From assembly GCA_023380415.1 (NCBI GenBank), contig JAMCRC010000032.1, positions 1 to 12,551 on the forward strand: DNA of 12,551 nt, in the 5' to 3' direction. A program made the position numbers and the translations under genes. Within the stretch, counting starts at the first letter, position 1. Every line of letters begins with the position of its first letter. Positions 1 to 6,968 of the stretch are shown in pieces. Origin of the DNA: Patescibacteria group bacterium (GTDB lineage Bacteria > Patescibacteriota > Minisyncoccia > UBA6257 > GWB1-50-10). The notes below the pieces were generated by a model, which was not told where the DNA came from, made no database searches, and was given only the letters and a program-made list of their open reading frames with translations.

Positions 1-73
1 GCGCGCTAAAGACGCTGCCGCGAATGGCCTTCGGGACCTCCCCAAGGACCAGGGTGGTAAGTTCCTGTTTCAT
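1..73 (-). CDS. Unidentified protein, N-terminal fragment (runs off the left edge)
   Basis: A leftward reading frame starts with ATG at 73 and stays open for 24 codons to the window edge, reading MKQELTTLVLGEVPKAIRGS and onward. It is too short to recognise. Its start is well supported: on the minus strand an AAGGAAGG Shine-Dalgarno-like stretch lies about 11 nt before the ATG, and a perfect TATAAT -10 box (106 to 101) lies further upstream. This is the only gene in the window with a clear Shine-Dalgarno. It diverges from secD with a 44-nt gap, so the two promoters overlap. Function is unknown. Confidence 0.5.
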   Translation of the reverse strand, partial: MKQELTTLVLGEVPKAIRGSVFSA

Positions 74-81
74 GGAAATAT

Positions 82-110
82 TTGCCTTCCTTTTTTCATT
101 ATTATACACT
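82..110 (+). promoter_or_regulatory. Candidate secD promoter
   Basis: TTGCCT (82-87), a 17-nt spacer and TACACT (105-110) form a modest sigma-70-type promoter, 4/6 at each box. The -10 ends 7 nt before the GTG at 118, which would give a leaderless or nearly leaderless secD mRNA. The TTG at 82, which could be read as a start codon, is then part of the -35. Inferred from spacing and hexamers only. Confidence 0.35.
101..106 (-). promoter_or_regulatory. -10 box for the leftward gene at the window edge
   Basis: The minus strand reads TATAAT here, a perfect -10 hexamer, 27 nt before the ATG at 73. This predicts a leader of about 20 nt that contains the AAGGAAGG ribosome-binding site. No good -35 box is visible at the usual spacing. 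The hexamer overlaps the proposed secD -10 on the other strand, so the two polymerases would compete. Confidence 0.5.
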
Positions 111-117
111 AGTCCCC

Positions 118-1455
118 GTGGCAGCCAGACAGAAATTAGCCGCCGTCCTCGTCTTCCTAGTCATCCTCTCCATCGGAGCGGCTGTTTTTGATTATGATCC
201 GGTCTGGTCAAAAGTGAGCTCCTTCCGCAATTGGACATTGGGTCTCGACCTTGCGGGAGGCAGTTTACTGACCTATAACATCGATCTCTCCAAAGTGCCG
301 GCGGCCGACCAGGCTTCCGTTGTCGCCGGACTCCGGGACGTCATCGAGAAGCGCGTTAACCTTTTCGGCGTGAGCGAACCGCAGGTCTACACCGAACAAA
401 GCGCCGGCGTGACCCGCCTTGTCGTGGAGCTCGCGGGCGTGAATGACGTGACGGACGCCATCAAGCAGATCGGCGAAACGCCGTTCCTTGATTTCCGGAC
501 GGTCGTCGTCCCGACCTCGACATCGCCTTCCGGGGTGTCCGTTTCTTCGACTGGGCCGGTCGCTCTTTCGTTCTCTTCTTCGAGCGCTCCCAACTATCAG
601 TTCATCCCGACGGACCTGAACGGCCGTTACGTGACCGGCGCCCAGGTGACGCTCAACCAATACACCCAGGCCCCGGAAGTGGCCATCGAGTTCAATAGCG
701 AGGGAGCGAAGCTCTTCGGCGATATCACGGCCGCGAACGTGGGCAAACCCCTAGCCATCTTTTTGGACAATCAGCTGATCGAAATGCCGACCGTTCAACA
801 GGCCATTACGGGCGGGAATGCCGTCATTTCCGGGAGTTTCACTCTGGCACAGGCTCAGACCCTGGCCCAGCGTTTCAACGCCGGCGCTCTCCCGGCGCCC
901 ATCACGCTCGTGAACCAGCAGACGGTCTCGGCCGATTTCGGAGCGAACGCCCTGAACCGCGCGGTTTTCGCCGGCCTTCTTGGAACTTTGGCCGTCATGC
1001 TCTTCATGATCGTCTATTACCGCAAGTTCGGCATCTTCGCGGCCGTCGCCCTCGCGATGTACGTCGCCCTTACGCTCGCCGTTTTTAAGATAGTCCCGGT
1101 CACCATGTCGCTTTCCGGCATTGCCGGATTCATCCTTTCGATCGGCATGGCCGTTGATGCTAACGTCCTCGTTTTTGAAAGGACCAAGGAGGAGCTAAAG
1201 CGCGGTCTTGGCCATTACGCCGCCGTCGAGGAGGGGTTCAAGCGCGCCTGGACCTCGATCCGCGATTCCAACATCTCGACCATGATCACCGCCGCCGTCC
1301 TCTATTACGGAACCTCTTCCTTCGTCCAAGGATTCGCCCTGACGCTCTTTATCGGTGTCGTCGTTTCCATGTTCTCGGCCATCACCATTACGCGGACGAT
1401 GATGCGCGTCTTTTATGGCCGGGCGGAGGATAAGAAAGCGGCCGCCGGATCTTAA
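118..1455 (+). CDS. secD: Protein translocase subunit SecD
   Basis: SecD works with SecF beside SecYEG in the cytoplasmic membrane. The pair uses proton motive force to pull proteins out of the channel late in translocation. From GTG 118 the protein has 445 residues, much shorter than E. coli SecD (about 615) because the periplasmic part is reduced. TM1 covers residues 6-24. The SecD motif GLDLAGG is at 42-48. A P1-like region follows, interrupted by a Ser/Thr-rich stretch at about 132-158. The C-terminal membrane bundle (about 280-432) holds GMAVDANVLVFER at 343-355, the classic SecD TM4 signature. GTG 118 is preferred because the earlier in-frame TTG at 82 lies in the -35 of the likely promoter and in the complement of the divergent gene's ribosome-binding site. 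Without that choice the gene would begin at 82 with 12 more residues. secF follows after 4 nt. Confidence 0.93.
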   Translation: MAARQKLAAVLVFLVILSIGAAVFDYDPVWSKVSSFRNWTLGLDLAGGSLLTYNIDLSKVPAADQASVVAGLRDVIEKRVNLFGVSEPQVYTEQSAGVTRLVVELAGVNDVTDAIKQIGETPFLDFRTVVVPTSTSPSGVSVSSTGPVALSFSSSSAPNYQFIPTDLNGRYVTGAQVTLNQYTQAPEVAIEFNSEGAKLFGDITAANVGKPLAIFLDNQLIEMPTVQQAITGGNAVISGSFTLAQAQTLAQRFNAGALPAPITLVNQQTVSADFGANALNRAVFAGLLGTLAVMLFMIVYYRKFGIFAAVALAMYVALTLAVFKIVPVTMSLSGIAGFILSIGMAVDANVLVFERTKEELKRGLGHYAAVEEGFKRAWTSIRDSNISTMITAAVLYYGTSSFVQGFALTLFIGVVVSMFSAITITRTMMRVFYGRAEDKKAAAGS

Positions 1456-1459
1456 GACC

Positions 1460-2371
1460 ATGAACAACGTTCTCAAATATCGCAAGTACTTTTTGACCTT
1501 CTCGGCCGTGATGGTCCTCGCGGCCTGGGTCTGCATCGCCGTTTTCGGCCTCCGGCCCGGCATCGATCTCCAGGGCGGAACGCAGTGGCAGGTCACGCTC
1601 TCCAAACCGGGCGTGACGCCGGCCGATATCCAGACCGCTCTCGTGAACGCCGGCAGCATCAAGGACATCCAAGCGTCGGTCGAAAACGACGGGAGCTTCC
1701 TTATCAAGCTCCCGGCCATATCCGAGGTGGAGCATCAGGCCTATCTTTCGGTCTTGAAGAACGATTTCGGCGCGGTAGGCGAAGAGAACTTCTCGAGCAT
1801 CGGCCCAGCGATCGGCGCCGAGCTCGCTGTCAAATCCGAGTGGGCCATCTTCTTCGTGCTCGTCGGCATTTCCATCTACATTGCCTACGCCTTTCGCAAG
1901 GTTTCCGAGCCCAAGGCCTGGAAGTACGGTTTCGTGACCCTAGCGACCCTCGTTCACGATGTTTCCATACCGGCCGGCGTCCTCGCGGTGCTCGGCGTCC
2001 TCGCCGGAGTCCAGATCGATTCCAACTTCATCGTCGCCCTCCTCGTCGTCATGGGTTTCTCGGTCCACGACACAATCGTGGTCTTCGATCGCATCCGCGA
2101 GAACGTATTGGTCCATCGCGGGAAGCGTACGTCTTTCTACGACATCGTGAACGCGAGCATCAAAGAGACCTTCGCCCGGTCGGTGAACACCTCTTTTACG
2201 CTCTTCCTCGTGCTTTTGGCCCTGATGTTCTTCGGACCGTCCTCGCTCTTCTATTTCGTCCTGACCATTCTCGTCGGCACCATTTTCGGCACCTATTCGT
2301 CCATATTCGTGGCGAGCCCGCTGCTTTACCTGTGGCAGCAAAGGGGGGAGCGGAAGGCCGCTTCGAAATAG
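1460..2371 (+). CDS. secF: Protein translocase subunit SecF
   Basis: SecF is the partner of SecD in the proton-driven SecDF complex of the cytoplasmic membrane. The protein has 303 residues, normal for the family. TM1 lies at about 11-30, followed by the conserved GIDLQGG at 34-40 and a short periplasmic domain. Five more membrane segments lie between about 126 and 295. GFSVHDTIVVFDRIREN at 199-215 matches the SecF TM4 signature, whose polar residues serve proton transfer. The ATG at 1460 lies 4 nt after the secD stop, so translation is probably coupled. An in-frame upstream start at 1415, inside secD, would add 15 basic residues unlike any SecF, so I rejected it. No clear terminator follows; a small hairpin near 2349-2362 has no T run. 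Confidence 0.95.
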   Translation: MNNVLKYRKYFLTFSAVMVLAAWVCIAVFGLRPGIDLQGGTQWQVTLSKPGVTPADIQTALVNAGSIKDIQASVENDGSFLIKLPAISEVEHQAYLSVLKNDFGAVGEENFSSIGPAIGAELAVKSEWAIFFVLVGISIYIAYAFRKVSEPKAWKYGFVTLATLVHDVSIPAGVLAVLGVLAGVQIDSNFIVALLVVMGFSVHDTIVVFDRIRENVLVHRGKRTSFYDIVNASIKETFARSVNTSFTLFLVLLALMFFGPSSLFYFVLTILVGTIFGTYSSIFVASPLLYLWQQRGERKAASK

Positions 2372-2388
2372 GGGGCTGGCGGCAGGGG

Positions 2389-2417
2389 TTGACGCCCAAA
2401 AGCCGTTATGCTACTAT
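2389..2417 (+). promoter_or_regulatory. Strong sigma-70-type promoter for the sigma-region-4 protein gene
   Basis: TTGACG (2389-2394, 5/6), a 17-nt spacer and TACTAT (2412-2417, 4/6) are preceded by the extended -10 dinucleotide TG at 2409-2410. Transcription should start near 2424, giving a leader of about 20 nt that is A-rich and has no Shine-Dalgarno. This is the best-formed promoter in the window. Confidence 0.7.
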
Positions 2418-2443
2418 TTAAATCAATCAAATAACCCAAAACC

Positions 2444-3469
2444 ATGGCCAATACGAAGAACATCGATCAGCTTTTGGAAGGTCTTTTTGCCGACTTCACG
2501 CCCAAGCAGCGCCGGGTGATCGTCGGCCGTTTTGGGCTTAAAAACGGCGCTCGCCAGACGCTCCAGGCCATCGGCGACGAGCTCAGCATCACCCGCGAGC
2601 GCGTCCGCCAAATAGAAGAACAGGCGATGAAGAAGATCGCTAAGCGGCTCGAGAACGAAGCGGCTTGGATCCTCGAGGCCGCCGAGAAGCGCATCAAGGC
2701 CTCGGGCGGCGTCCGCCGCGAGGACGATTTTCTCAAAGAAATGACGGGAGCGCTCGGCATTCCCGCGAGCATCAAGTATCCGGAGCGGAAACTTTCCTTT
2801 GTTTTCATCGCGGCGGGGAAGCCCCAGCTTTCGAAGGAGACGGACGAGATGAACGGCTATTGGTATGCGGACGAAAAGGCCAAGGCCAAGTTCATCGATT
2901 TCATAAAAGAGGTCGGCAGTTTCCTCCGGTCCTCCAAGAAGGAGGAGGTTTTGAACAAGAAGACGTATCAGAGCTATTGCAAGGACGTCGTCTCCTATCA
3001 CTTGCTTTCCATTCCGAAATATTTCGGCACGAACGTTTTCGGCGATTTCGGCCTCCGCGATTGGCCGGAGATCGAGCCGAAGACCATCCGCGACAAGGTT
3101 TACCTGGTGCTCCGCAAACACGCCGCTCCGATGCATTTCGAACAGATCGCCACGGCGGTCGCGAAGTACGGATTGGACAGGAAAGCGGCCCATGTCCAGA
3201 CGGTCCACAACGAACTCATCAAGGACGATCGTTTCGTTCTTGTGGGGCGCGGCATGTACGCTCTCAAGGAGCACGGTTTCGAGAAGGGGACCGTCCGCGA
3301 GGTCATCGCCAAGCTTTTGAAGAAGCACGGGTCTTTGAGCTCGACCGAGGTCGTCAAGCTCGTTAACGAACAGCGCTGGCTCAAGGAGAACACCATCCTT
3401 TTGAACTTGCAGAACCGCCGCTATTTCCGCCGTTTGGACAACGGCCGGTACGAGATCCGCGAGGCCTAA
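2444..3469 (+). CDS. Sigma-70 region 4 protein with C-terminal HARE-HTH winged helices
   Basis: A probable transcription factor of 341 residues that acts on DNA or RNA polymerase. Residues 18-67 form a complete sigma-70 region 4 helix-turn-helix (FTPKQRRVIVGRFGL, then TLQAIGDELSITRERVRQIE), the part that reads -35 boxes. Sigma region 2, which melts the -10, is absent, so this is not a full sigma factor. The middle (about 95-205) is unassigned. Residues 212-277 resemble a HARE-HTH domain, as in the RNA polymerase delta subunit: IRDKVYLVLRKHAAPMHFEQ and a VLVGRGMYAL wing. Residues 282-340 look like a second winged helix ending NGRYEIREA. The gene stands alone, with its own promoter and terminator. 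A role tuning polymerase is inferred, as is the link to the delta subunit. The ATG at 2444 has no Shine-Dalgarno but fits the promoter. Confidence 0.85.
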   Translation: MANTKNIDQLLEGLFADFTPKQRRVIVGRFGLKNGARQTLQAIGDELSITRERVRQIEEQAMKKIAKRLENEAAWILEAAEKRIKASGGVRREDDFLKEMTGALGIPASIKYPERKLSFVFIAAGKPQLSKETDEMNGYWYADEKAKAKFIDFIKEVGSFLRSSKKEEVLNKKTYQSYCKDVVSYHLLSIPKYFGTNVFGDFGLRDWPEIEPKTIRDKVYLVLRKHAAPMHFEQIATAVAKYGLDRKAAHVQTVHNELIKDDRFVLVGRGMYALKEHGFEKGTVREVIAKLLKKHGSLSSTEVVKLVNEQRWLKENTILLNLQNRRYFRRLDNGRYEIREA

Positions 3470-3482
3470 CCTCGCGGTTTTT
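3457..3482 (+). terminator. Intrinsic terminator with the stop codon in its loop
   Basis: A perfect 8-bp stem, CCGCGAGG (3457-3464) with CCTCGCGG (3470-3477), closes the 5-nt loop CCTAA and is followed by TTTTT (3478-3482). The TAA stop of the preceding gene (3467-3469) lies in the loop, and the left arm encodes its last residues. This ends the sigma-region-4 transcript. Confidence 0.85.
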
Positions 3483-3483
3483 G

Positions 3484-3577
3484 CGCGGGAGCGTTCGCGC
3501 GCATTCCGCTCGTCTGGCGCTCCGGGCCGCTAGGCCGAGTCTTACCCTCCTCACGGAATGTGCGCTCGCGCTCCGCG
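3484..3577. repeat. GC-rich imperfect inverted repeat filling the intergenic gap
   Basis: The arm at 3488-3508 pairs with 3554-3574: 12 bp including one G-U next to GCGCATTCCG, a 2-nt mismatch, then 7 bp. A small GGCC-GCTA-GGCC hairpin sits inside at 3525-3536. No T run follows and no open frame is convincing. The piece TGCGCTCGCGCTCCG (3561-3575) matches 14 of 15 bases of the palindromic insert in mnmA (9961-9975), so the two may belong to one dispersed palindromic family. A structured leader or spent mobile repeat are both possible. Confidence 0.5.
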
Positions 3578-3588
3578 GCCAAACCTCT

Positions 3589-3617
3589 TTTAAAAAATTG
3601 TTGAATTGGAATACAAT
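3589..3617 (+). promoter_or_regulatory. Candidate promoter of the four-gene translocase block
   Basis: TACAAT at 3612-3617 (5/6 to TATAAT) ends 9 nt before the ATG at 3627, with a weak TTTAAA at 3589-3594 at 17-nt spacing. The stretch is sharply AT-rich against GC-rich surroundings. No Shine-Dalgarno precedes the ATG, so a leaderless mRNA is likely if this box is used. Confidence 0.4.
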
Positions 3618-3626
3618 TAAGTAAGA

Positions 3627-5021
3627 ATGTTCGGCGACCTGTCCAAGGAAATAGCGTCTTTTTTCGAGGAGCTCTTCCGGCAGGAGGAGACCTGGGCCAT
3701 CCTTTTCATCGCCGGCGTCGCCGGAGCGATCGCCGTTCCCTTCATCGGGGTGAACGCGTTGCTTCAGGCCATTCTTTACTTTTTGAGCCTCACTTGGTGG
3801 CTCTGGCTATTCCTTTTGCTGTTCTTCGGCTGGCGCTCCCTTTGGCTCTACTGGCGCAACGAGGTCTTTAAGGGCAAGATCGAGTACGCTTTGCTCGAGC
3901 TTCGGGTGCCGCGCATCATGGAAAAGAGCCCTCAGGCGATGGAACAGGTCCTTGCGACATTGAACTCTTTCCGGAATACGCCCGGCAACTTGAAGGAAAA
4001 ATATTGGGACGGCGCCGTGACGCGCTGGTATACCCTCGAGATGGTCTCTTTCGGCGGCGAGATCCATCTTTTCGTCCGCTGTCCGAGCAATATGGTCCGC
4101 GTCGTCGAGGCCGCATTTTTTAGCTATTACCCCGACATGGATATATTGGGCGCGAAGGATTATATGGAGATCCTGCCCAAGACATTGGACGAGATCGAAG
4201 CGAAAGACATGGAGTTCTGGGGAACGGAGATGATCCTCGACAAAGAGGACGCCTACCCGATCAAGAGCTACAAATACTTCGAGAGCGAGGCGGAGGAGAA
4301 GCAATTCGACCCCATTTCCACGTTCCTCGAGGTGCTCGGTAAGGTGCAGAAGGAAGAGATATTGAGCATCCAGCTCCTCTTGGAGCCGGGCGATCCAAAA
4401 TGGAAGGACGAATGGAAGGACCTGGTGGACGAGCTCAAGCAGAAAAAAACAGCCCCGGCCGCGCCCGGCGAAGATGCGGCACCGGTCATGCGCTCGCCAG
4501 GCGAAACCGACGTTTTGAAGGCCATCGAGATGAACCTTTCGAAGCCGGCCATCAAAACGCTCATCCGCTTCGCCTACTTGGCGCCGAAGACGACCTTTTA
4601 TGCGAGCCTGGCTCGCGGGGCCATCGCCGCCGCTTTCAACCAGTACAGCGCCTTGAACCTGAACGCCTTCAGATCGAACCGCGACGTGGCAACCTCGACC
4701 GATATGTGGAGCAAGCCGTACCTCTTCGCCAAGAGCCGCCTTCGGATGCGCAAGCGCCGGCTGCTCTTCAATTTCCTCCGTCGCGACCTGCCGCCTCAGA
4801 CCGGAATGGGCCACTTCGTCGCTTCCACGCCGTTCTCGAACACAAAAAAGACAAAACGCTTCAATTTGAACCTCGAGAGCGTCGCTTCGCTCTTCCACTT
4901 GCCGACCGGCGTGGTCCTGACGGCGCCGCACTTGCCGCGCATGGAGAGCCGCAAGACCGGGCCGCCCGCGGGGCTGCCGATCTACGGCGGGGAAGAGGAG
5001 ATCCAAAAATACACCCAATAA
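3627..5021 (+). CDS. Two-TM membrane protein, N-terminal half of a CPR VirD4-like translocase
   Basis: A membrane protein of 464 residues. Two hydrophobic segments (about 24-44 and 50-76) anchor a large cytoplasmic part. Residues 80-260 carry a mixed domain with EIHLFVRCPSNMVRVVEAAFFSYYPD at 145-170, which I recall as typical of conserved CPR membrane proteins encoded before VirD4/TraG-like ATPases (DUF8128-like; from memory, unsearched). A charged Pro/Ala linker lies at about 270-295. A second conserved block runs from 308 to 430 (IRFAYLAPKTTF; SLFHLPTGVV). The C-terminal ESRKTGPPAGLPIYG recurs at the N-terminus of ATPase 1, which suggests the two were once one polypeptide. Its likely role is a membrane scaffold coupling the motors to the envelope. 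The next gene starts directly after its stop codon. Confidence 0.75.
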   Translation: MFGDLSKEIASFFEELFRQEETWAILFIAGVAGAIAVPFIGVNALLQAILYFLSLTWWLWLFLLLFFGWRSLWLYWRNEVFKGKIEYALLELRVPRIMEKSPQAMEQVLATLNSFRNTPGNLKEKYWDGAVTRWYTLEMVSFGGEIHLFVRCPSNMVRVVEAAFFSYYPDMDILGAKDYMEILPKTLDEIEAKDMEFWGTEMILDKEDAYPIKSYKYFESEAEEKQFDPISTFLEVLGKVQKEEILSIQLLLEPGDPKWKDEWKDLVDELKQKKTAPAAPGEDAAPVMRSPGETDVLKAIEMNLSKPAIKTLIRFAYLAPKTTFYASLARGAIAAAFNQYSALNLNAFRSNRDVATSTDMWSKPYLFAKSRLRMRKRRLLFNFLRRDLPPQTGMGHFVASTPFSNTKKTKRFNLNLESVASLFHLPTGVVLTAPHLPRMESRKTGPPAGLPIYGGEEEIQKYTQ

Positions 5022-5555
5022 ATGTTCTCTTTTCTGAATCCCATCGCGAATACGGTCTTGGGGCTGCCGTGGATAGGTTTTTACGACCTGTCGCGCGCCG
5101 TTTTCATCGTCTTGGACGTCGTGCTCGTCGGGGCCTGGATATACACCTGGCAGAGAGCCCGCGAGGTCCGTCCGCAGAATTGGTTTTACGGCATTAAGAC
5201 GCCCGAGGCCGGCCATGAGCATGCTTTCGACGTTCCGCGCTATCGCAAGCATTGGGACGATATCAAGGCCCACGCTGAGGAATCGCCGCCCCAATCCCTC
5301 ACTCTCGCCGTCATCGCCGCCGACAACCTCGTCGACGACGCTTTGAAGGAAATGGGACTCCAGGGCGAACATATGGCCGACCGCTTGGAACAGTTGCATC
5401 GGAGCGACCTGCCCTCCTTGGACGATCTTTGGCGGGCCCATCGCATCCGGAACGATCTCGTCCACACCGTGGGCTTCTCGCTTACCCCGAACGAAACGCG
5501 CGAGGTTTTGGACGTCTACGAACGGTTCCTTTTAGAGCTGGGGGCCCTCGAATAA
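5022..5555 (+). CDS. Membrane-anchored HEPN-like protein
   Basis: A protein of 177 residues with one membrane segment (about 25-43) and a helical cytoplasmic domain. The domain has two HEPN hallmarks: a helix AVIAADNLVDDALKEMGLQG (96-115), and RIRNDLVH, whose R143-N-D-L-V-H148 fits the R-x4-H catalytic motif with a polar residue after the arginine. HEPN domains with this motif are often metal-independent RNases in toxin and defence systems, although some are inactive and only bind nucleic acid. The fold call rests on motif reading alone. Its ATG abuts the stop of the previous gene, so the two are almost certainly co-translated and the protein belongs to the translocase block. Substrate and activity are unknown. 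Confidence 0.7.
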   Translation: MFSFLNPIANTVLGLPWIGFYDLSRAVFIVLDVVLVGAWIYTWQRAREVRPQNWFYGIKTPEAGHEHAFDVPRYRKHWDDIKAHAEESPPQSLTLAVIAADNLVDDALKEMGLQGEHMADRLEQLHRSDLPSLDDLWRAHRIRNDLVHTVGFSLTPNETREVLDVYERFLLELGALE

Positions 5556-5559
5556 TCTA

Positions 5560-5638
5560 GAATACGGAATAGAGAATACAGAATACAGGTCAACAAATTC
5601 GTTCCTCTATTCTCTATTCTTAATTCTCTATTCTTCTA
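5560..5638. repeat. AT-rich inverted repeat of GAATA / TATTC units
   Basis: The 84-nt gap between the HEPN-like gene and ATPase 1 is mostly simple repeat. The left arm is GAATACGGAATAGAGAATAC and onward (about 5562-5587). The right arm is TTCTCTATTCTT then AATTCTCTATTC (5610-5633). The arms are inverted copies with about 21 of 26 positions matching. Base composition differs sharply from the flanking genes. The 12-mers TTCTCTATTCTT and AATTCTCTATTC both recur inside mnmA (10550-10580), so this is a dispersed family. The repeat may also supply -10-like TATTCT hexamers for ATPase 1, the nearest at 5629-5634. Confidence 0.75.
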
Positions 5639-5639
5639 T

Positions 5640-6953
5640 ATGGCCAACAATATCAAGGAAACCAAGATCCAGTCCGTAAAATTGGCGCCGCCGCCGCCTG
5701 GGCTTCCGGTCTACGGGCGCTTCCCGGTTAGCGAGGTCGCTTTCATCGGGCGGACGAACTACGTCGCGGCTCTTGAAGAGAAGAAGTTCATCTTCGGTAT
5801 AAAGCGCTCCGACCGCCTGCGCCACGTCTACGCGGTGGGCAAGAGCGGCGTCGGCAAATCGAAGCTGCTCGAAGTGATGGTCCGCCAGGATATCGCCGCG
5901 GGCGAAGGGGTCTTTTTCTTGGACCATCACGGCGAGCTGATATCCTCGATACTGGACTTCATTCCCGAAGAGCGCATCGACGACGTGATAATCATCGATC
6001 CGGTAAGCGGCGCCGGTCCGATAGATTGGAATCCGATGGCGGACGTTCCGCCCGCCGCCCGCTATCAGTTCGCTCAGAGCTTGACCGAGATAATGGCGGT
6101 CCAATTCGGCGACCATTGGAATCTCCGGCTGGAACATCTTTGCCGGATGCTCGCCATCGCCCTGATGGACGTTCCGGAGGCAAACTTGAACGGATTGCTC
6201 CTTATGCTAACCGACGCCGAATTTCGTTCCCGGGCCACGGCGCGGGTGACCGACGAGTCCGCTCGCCATTTTTGGACGGCCGAATTCGGCCTTTGGAACG
6301 ACCGTTTCGAGACCGAGGCCGTTTTGCCTCTTACGAACAAGCTGATCCAGCTCGTCCGCCATCCGGCCCTCGCCCAGACCTTCCGCTCTGCGGGCGGCAA
6401 GTTCCGCCTGCAGGAGGCGATAGACGGCCGGAAGATAATTCTGGTGAATCTGGCGCGCGAACGCCTGGGCGAGGCCAATGCCGATTTTTTGGGAGCCCTC
6501 CTCATCGCGAAGCTCAAGGAAGTTGGCATGATGCACCGGGGAAAGACGGCGACGAGCCACGTCTATTTGGACGAATTCAACCATCTCGTGACGCCGACCC
6601 TTCAGAATCTTTTGGGAGAGGCCGGGCGTTTCGGCTTCGCCCTCACTTTGGCCCATCAGTATATCGGGCAGATACCGGGCGATTTCATTTCGGCCATTCT
6701 TGCGAACGTCGGCACGGTCATCGTCTTCCGGGTGAGCGGGGAGGATGCCGCGAAATTGGAGTCGGAGATGGACCCGGTCTTCAAGGCCCGGGATATGATC
6801 AATCTGGGTACGCGCCAGTTCTACATCCGCATGATAATCGACGGCGAGACATATGATCCGTTCTCGGCCGAGGTTTTGAAGGTATTGCCTCCGCCCCATC
6901 CGTCGTTCAAGGAGCGGATCCTGGAGAAGATGAGGGCGAATTGCGTTTTATAG
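5640..6953 (+). CDS. VirD4/TraG-like ATPase 1 (DNA-translocase motor)
   Basis: A RecA-fold motor ATPase of the VirD4/TraG/HerA group, 437 residues, which in relatives forms hexamers that push DNA or protein through a membrane channel. Walker A is GKSGVGKS at 67-74. Walker B is HVYLDEF at 307-313 with D311-E312. LAHQY at 338-342 follows as the sensor region. A helical insert (about 140-250) lies between the Walker motifs, as in VirD4 all-alpha domains. Here the post-Walker-A strand reads LDHHGEL, where ATPase 2 has VDPHGEL. There is no transmembrane segment; the first 30 residues hold a Pro-rich linker, LAPPPPGLPVYG, that echoes the end of the membrane protein encoded at 3627. It lacks the zinc-ribbon tail of ATPase 2. 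The ATG at 5640 directly follows the intergenic repeat and has no Shine-Dalgarno. Confidence 0.9.
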   Translation: MANNIKETKIQSVKLAPPPPGLPVYGRFPVSEVAFIGRTNYVAALEEKKFIFGIKRSDRLRHVYAVGKSGVGKSKLLEVMVRQDIAAGEGVFFLDHHGELISSILDFIPEERIDDVIIIDPVSGAGPIDWNPMADVPPAARYQFAQSLTEIMAVQFGDHWNLRLEHLCRMLAIALMDVPEANLNGLLLMLTDAEFRSRATARVTDESARHFWTAEFGLWNDRFETEAVLPLTNKLIQLVRHPALAQTFRSAGGKFRLQEAIDGRKIILVNLARERLGEANADFLGALLIAKLKEVGMMHRGKTATSHVYLDEFNHLVTPTLQNLLGEAGRFGFALTLAHQYIGQIPGDFISAILANVGTVIVFRVSGEDAAKLESEMDPVFKARDMINLGTRQFYIRMIIDGETYDPFSAEVLKVLPPPHPSFKERILEKMRANCVL

Positions 6954-6955
6954 GT

Positions 6956-6961
6956 TATAAT
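6956..6961 (+). promoter_or_regulatory. Perfect -10 box just before ATPase 2
   Basis: TATAAT lies in the 15-nt gap between the two ATPase genes and ends 7 nt before the ATG at 6969. There is no recognisable -35 at 17-nt spacing. If active, it makes a leaderless mRNA for ATPase 2 independent of the upstream genes; otherwise ATPase 2 relies on read-through. Confidence 0.45.
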
Positions 6962-6968
6962 CATTTAA

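Noticed and set aside
82..117. Upstream TTG start for secD adding 12 residues
   Set aside because: The TTG falls in the likely -35 box and in the complement of the divergent gene's AAGGAAGG site; the extra residues do not resemble a SecD N-terminus. It cannot be fully excluded.
2349..2362. Hairpin AGCGG-AAGG-CCGCT at the end of secF as a terminator
   Set aside because: The stem is only 5 bp and no T run follows, so intrinsic termination is unlikely.
3807..5465. Antisense open frame of 552 codons across the membrane-protein and HEPN-like genes
   Set aside because: The plus strand holds two genes with membrane segments and recognisable motifs; the antisense product is His/Arg/Glu/Asp-rich without a domain, as expected for a shadow frame in GC-rich DNA.
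5560..5638. Intergenic repeat as a CRISPR array or replication iterons
   Set aside because: Units are short, imperfect and directly abutting, with no spacers of constant length and no cas or replication gene nearby.
6026..6856. Open frame of 276 codons overlapping ATPase 1 in another plus-strand frame
   Set aside because: ATPase 1 has complete Walker motifs across the same span; the alternate frame is Arg/Gly/Pro-rich with no motif.
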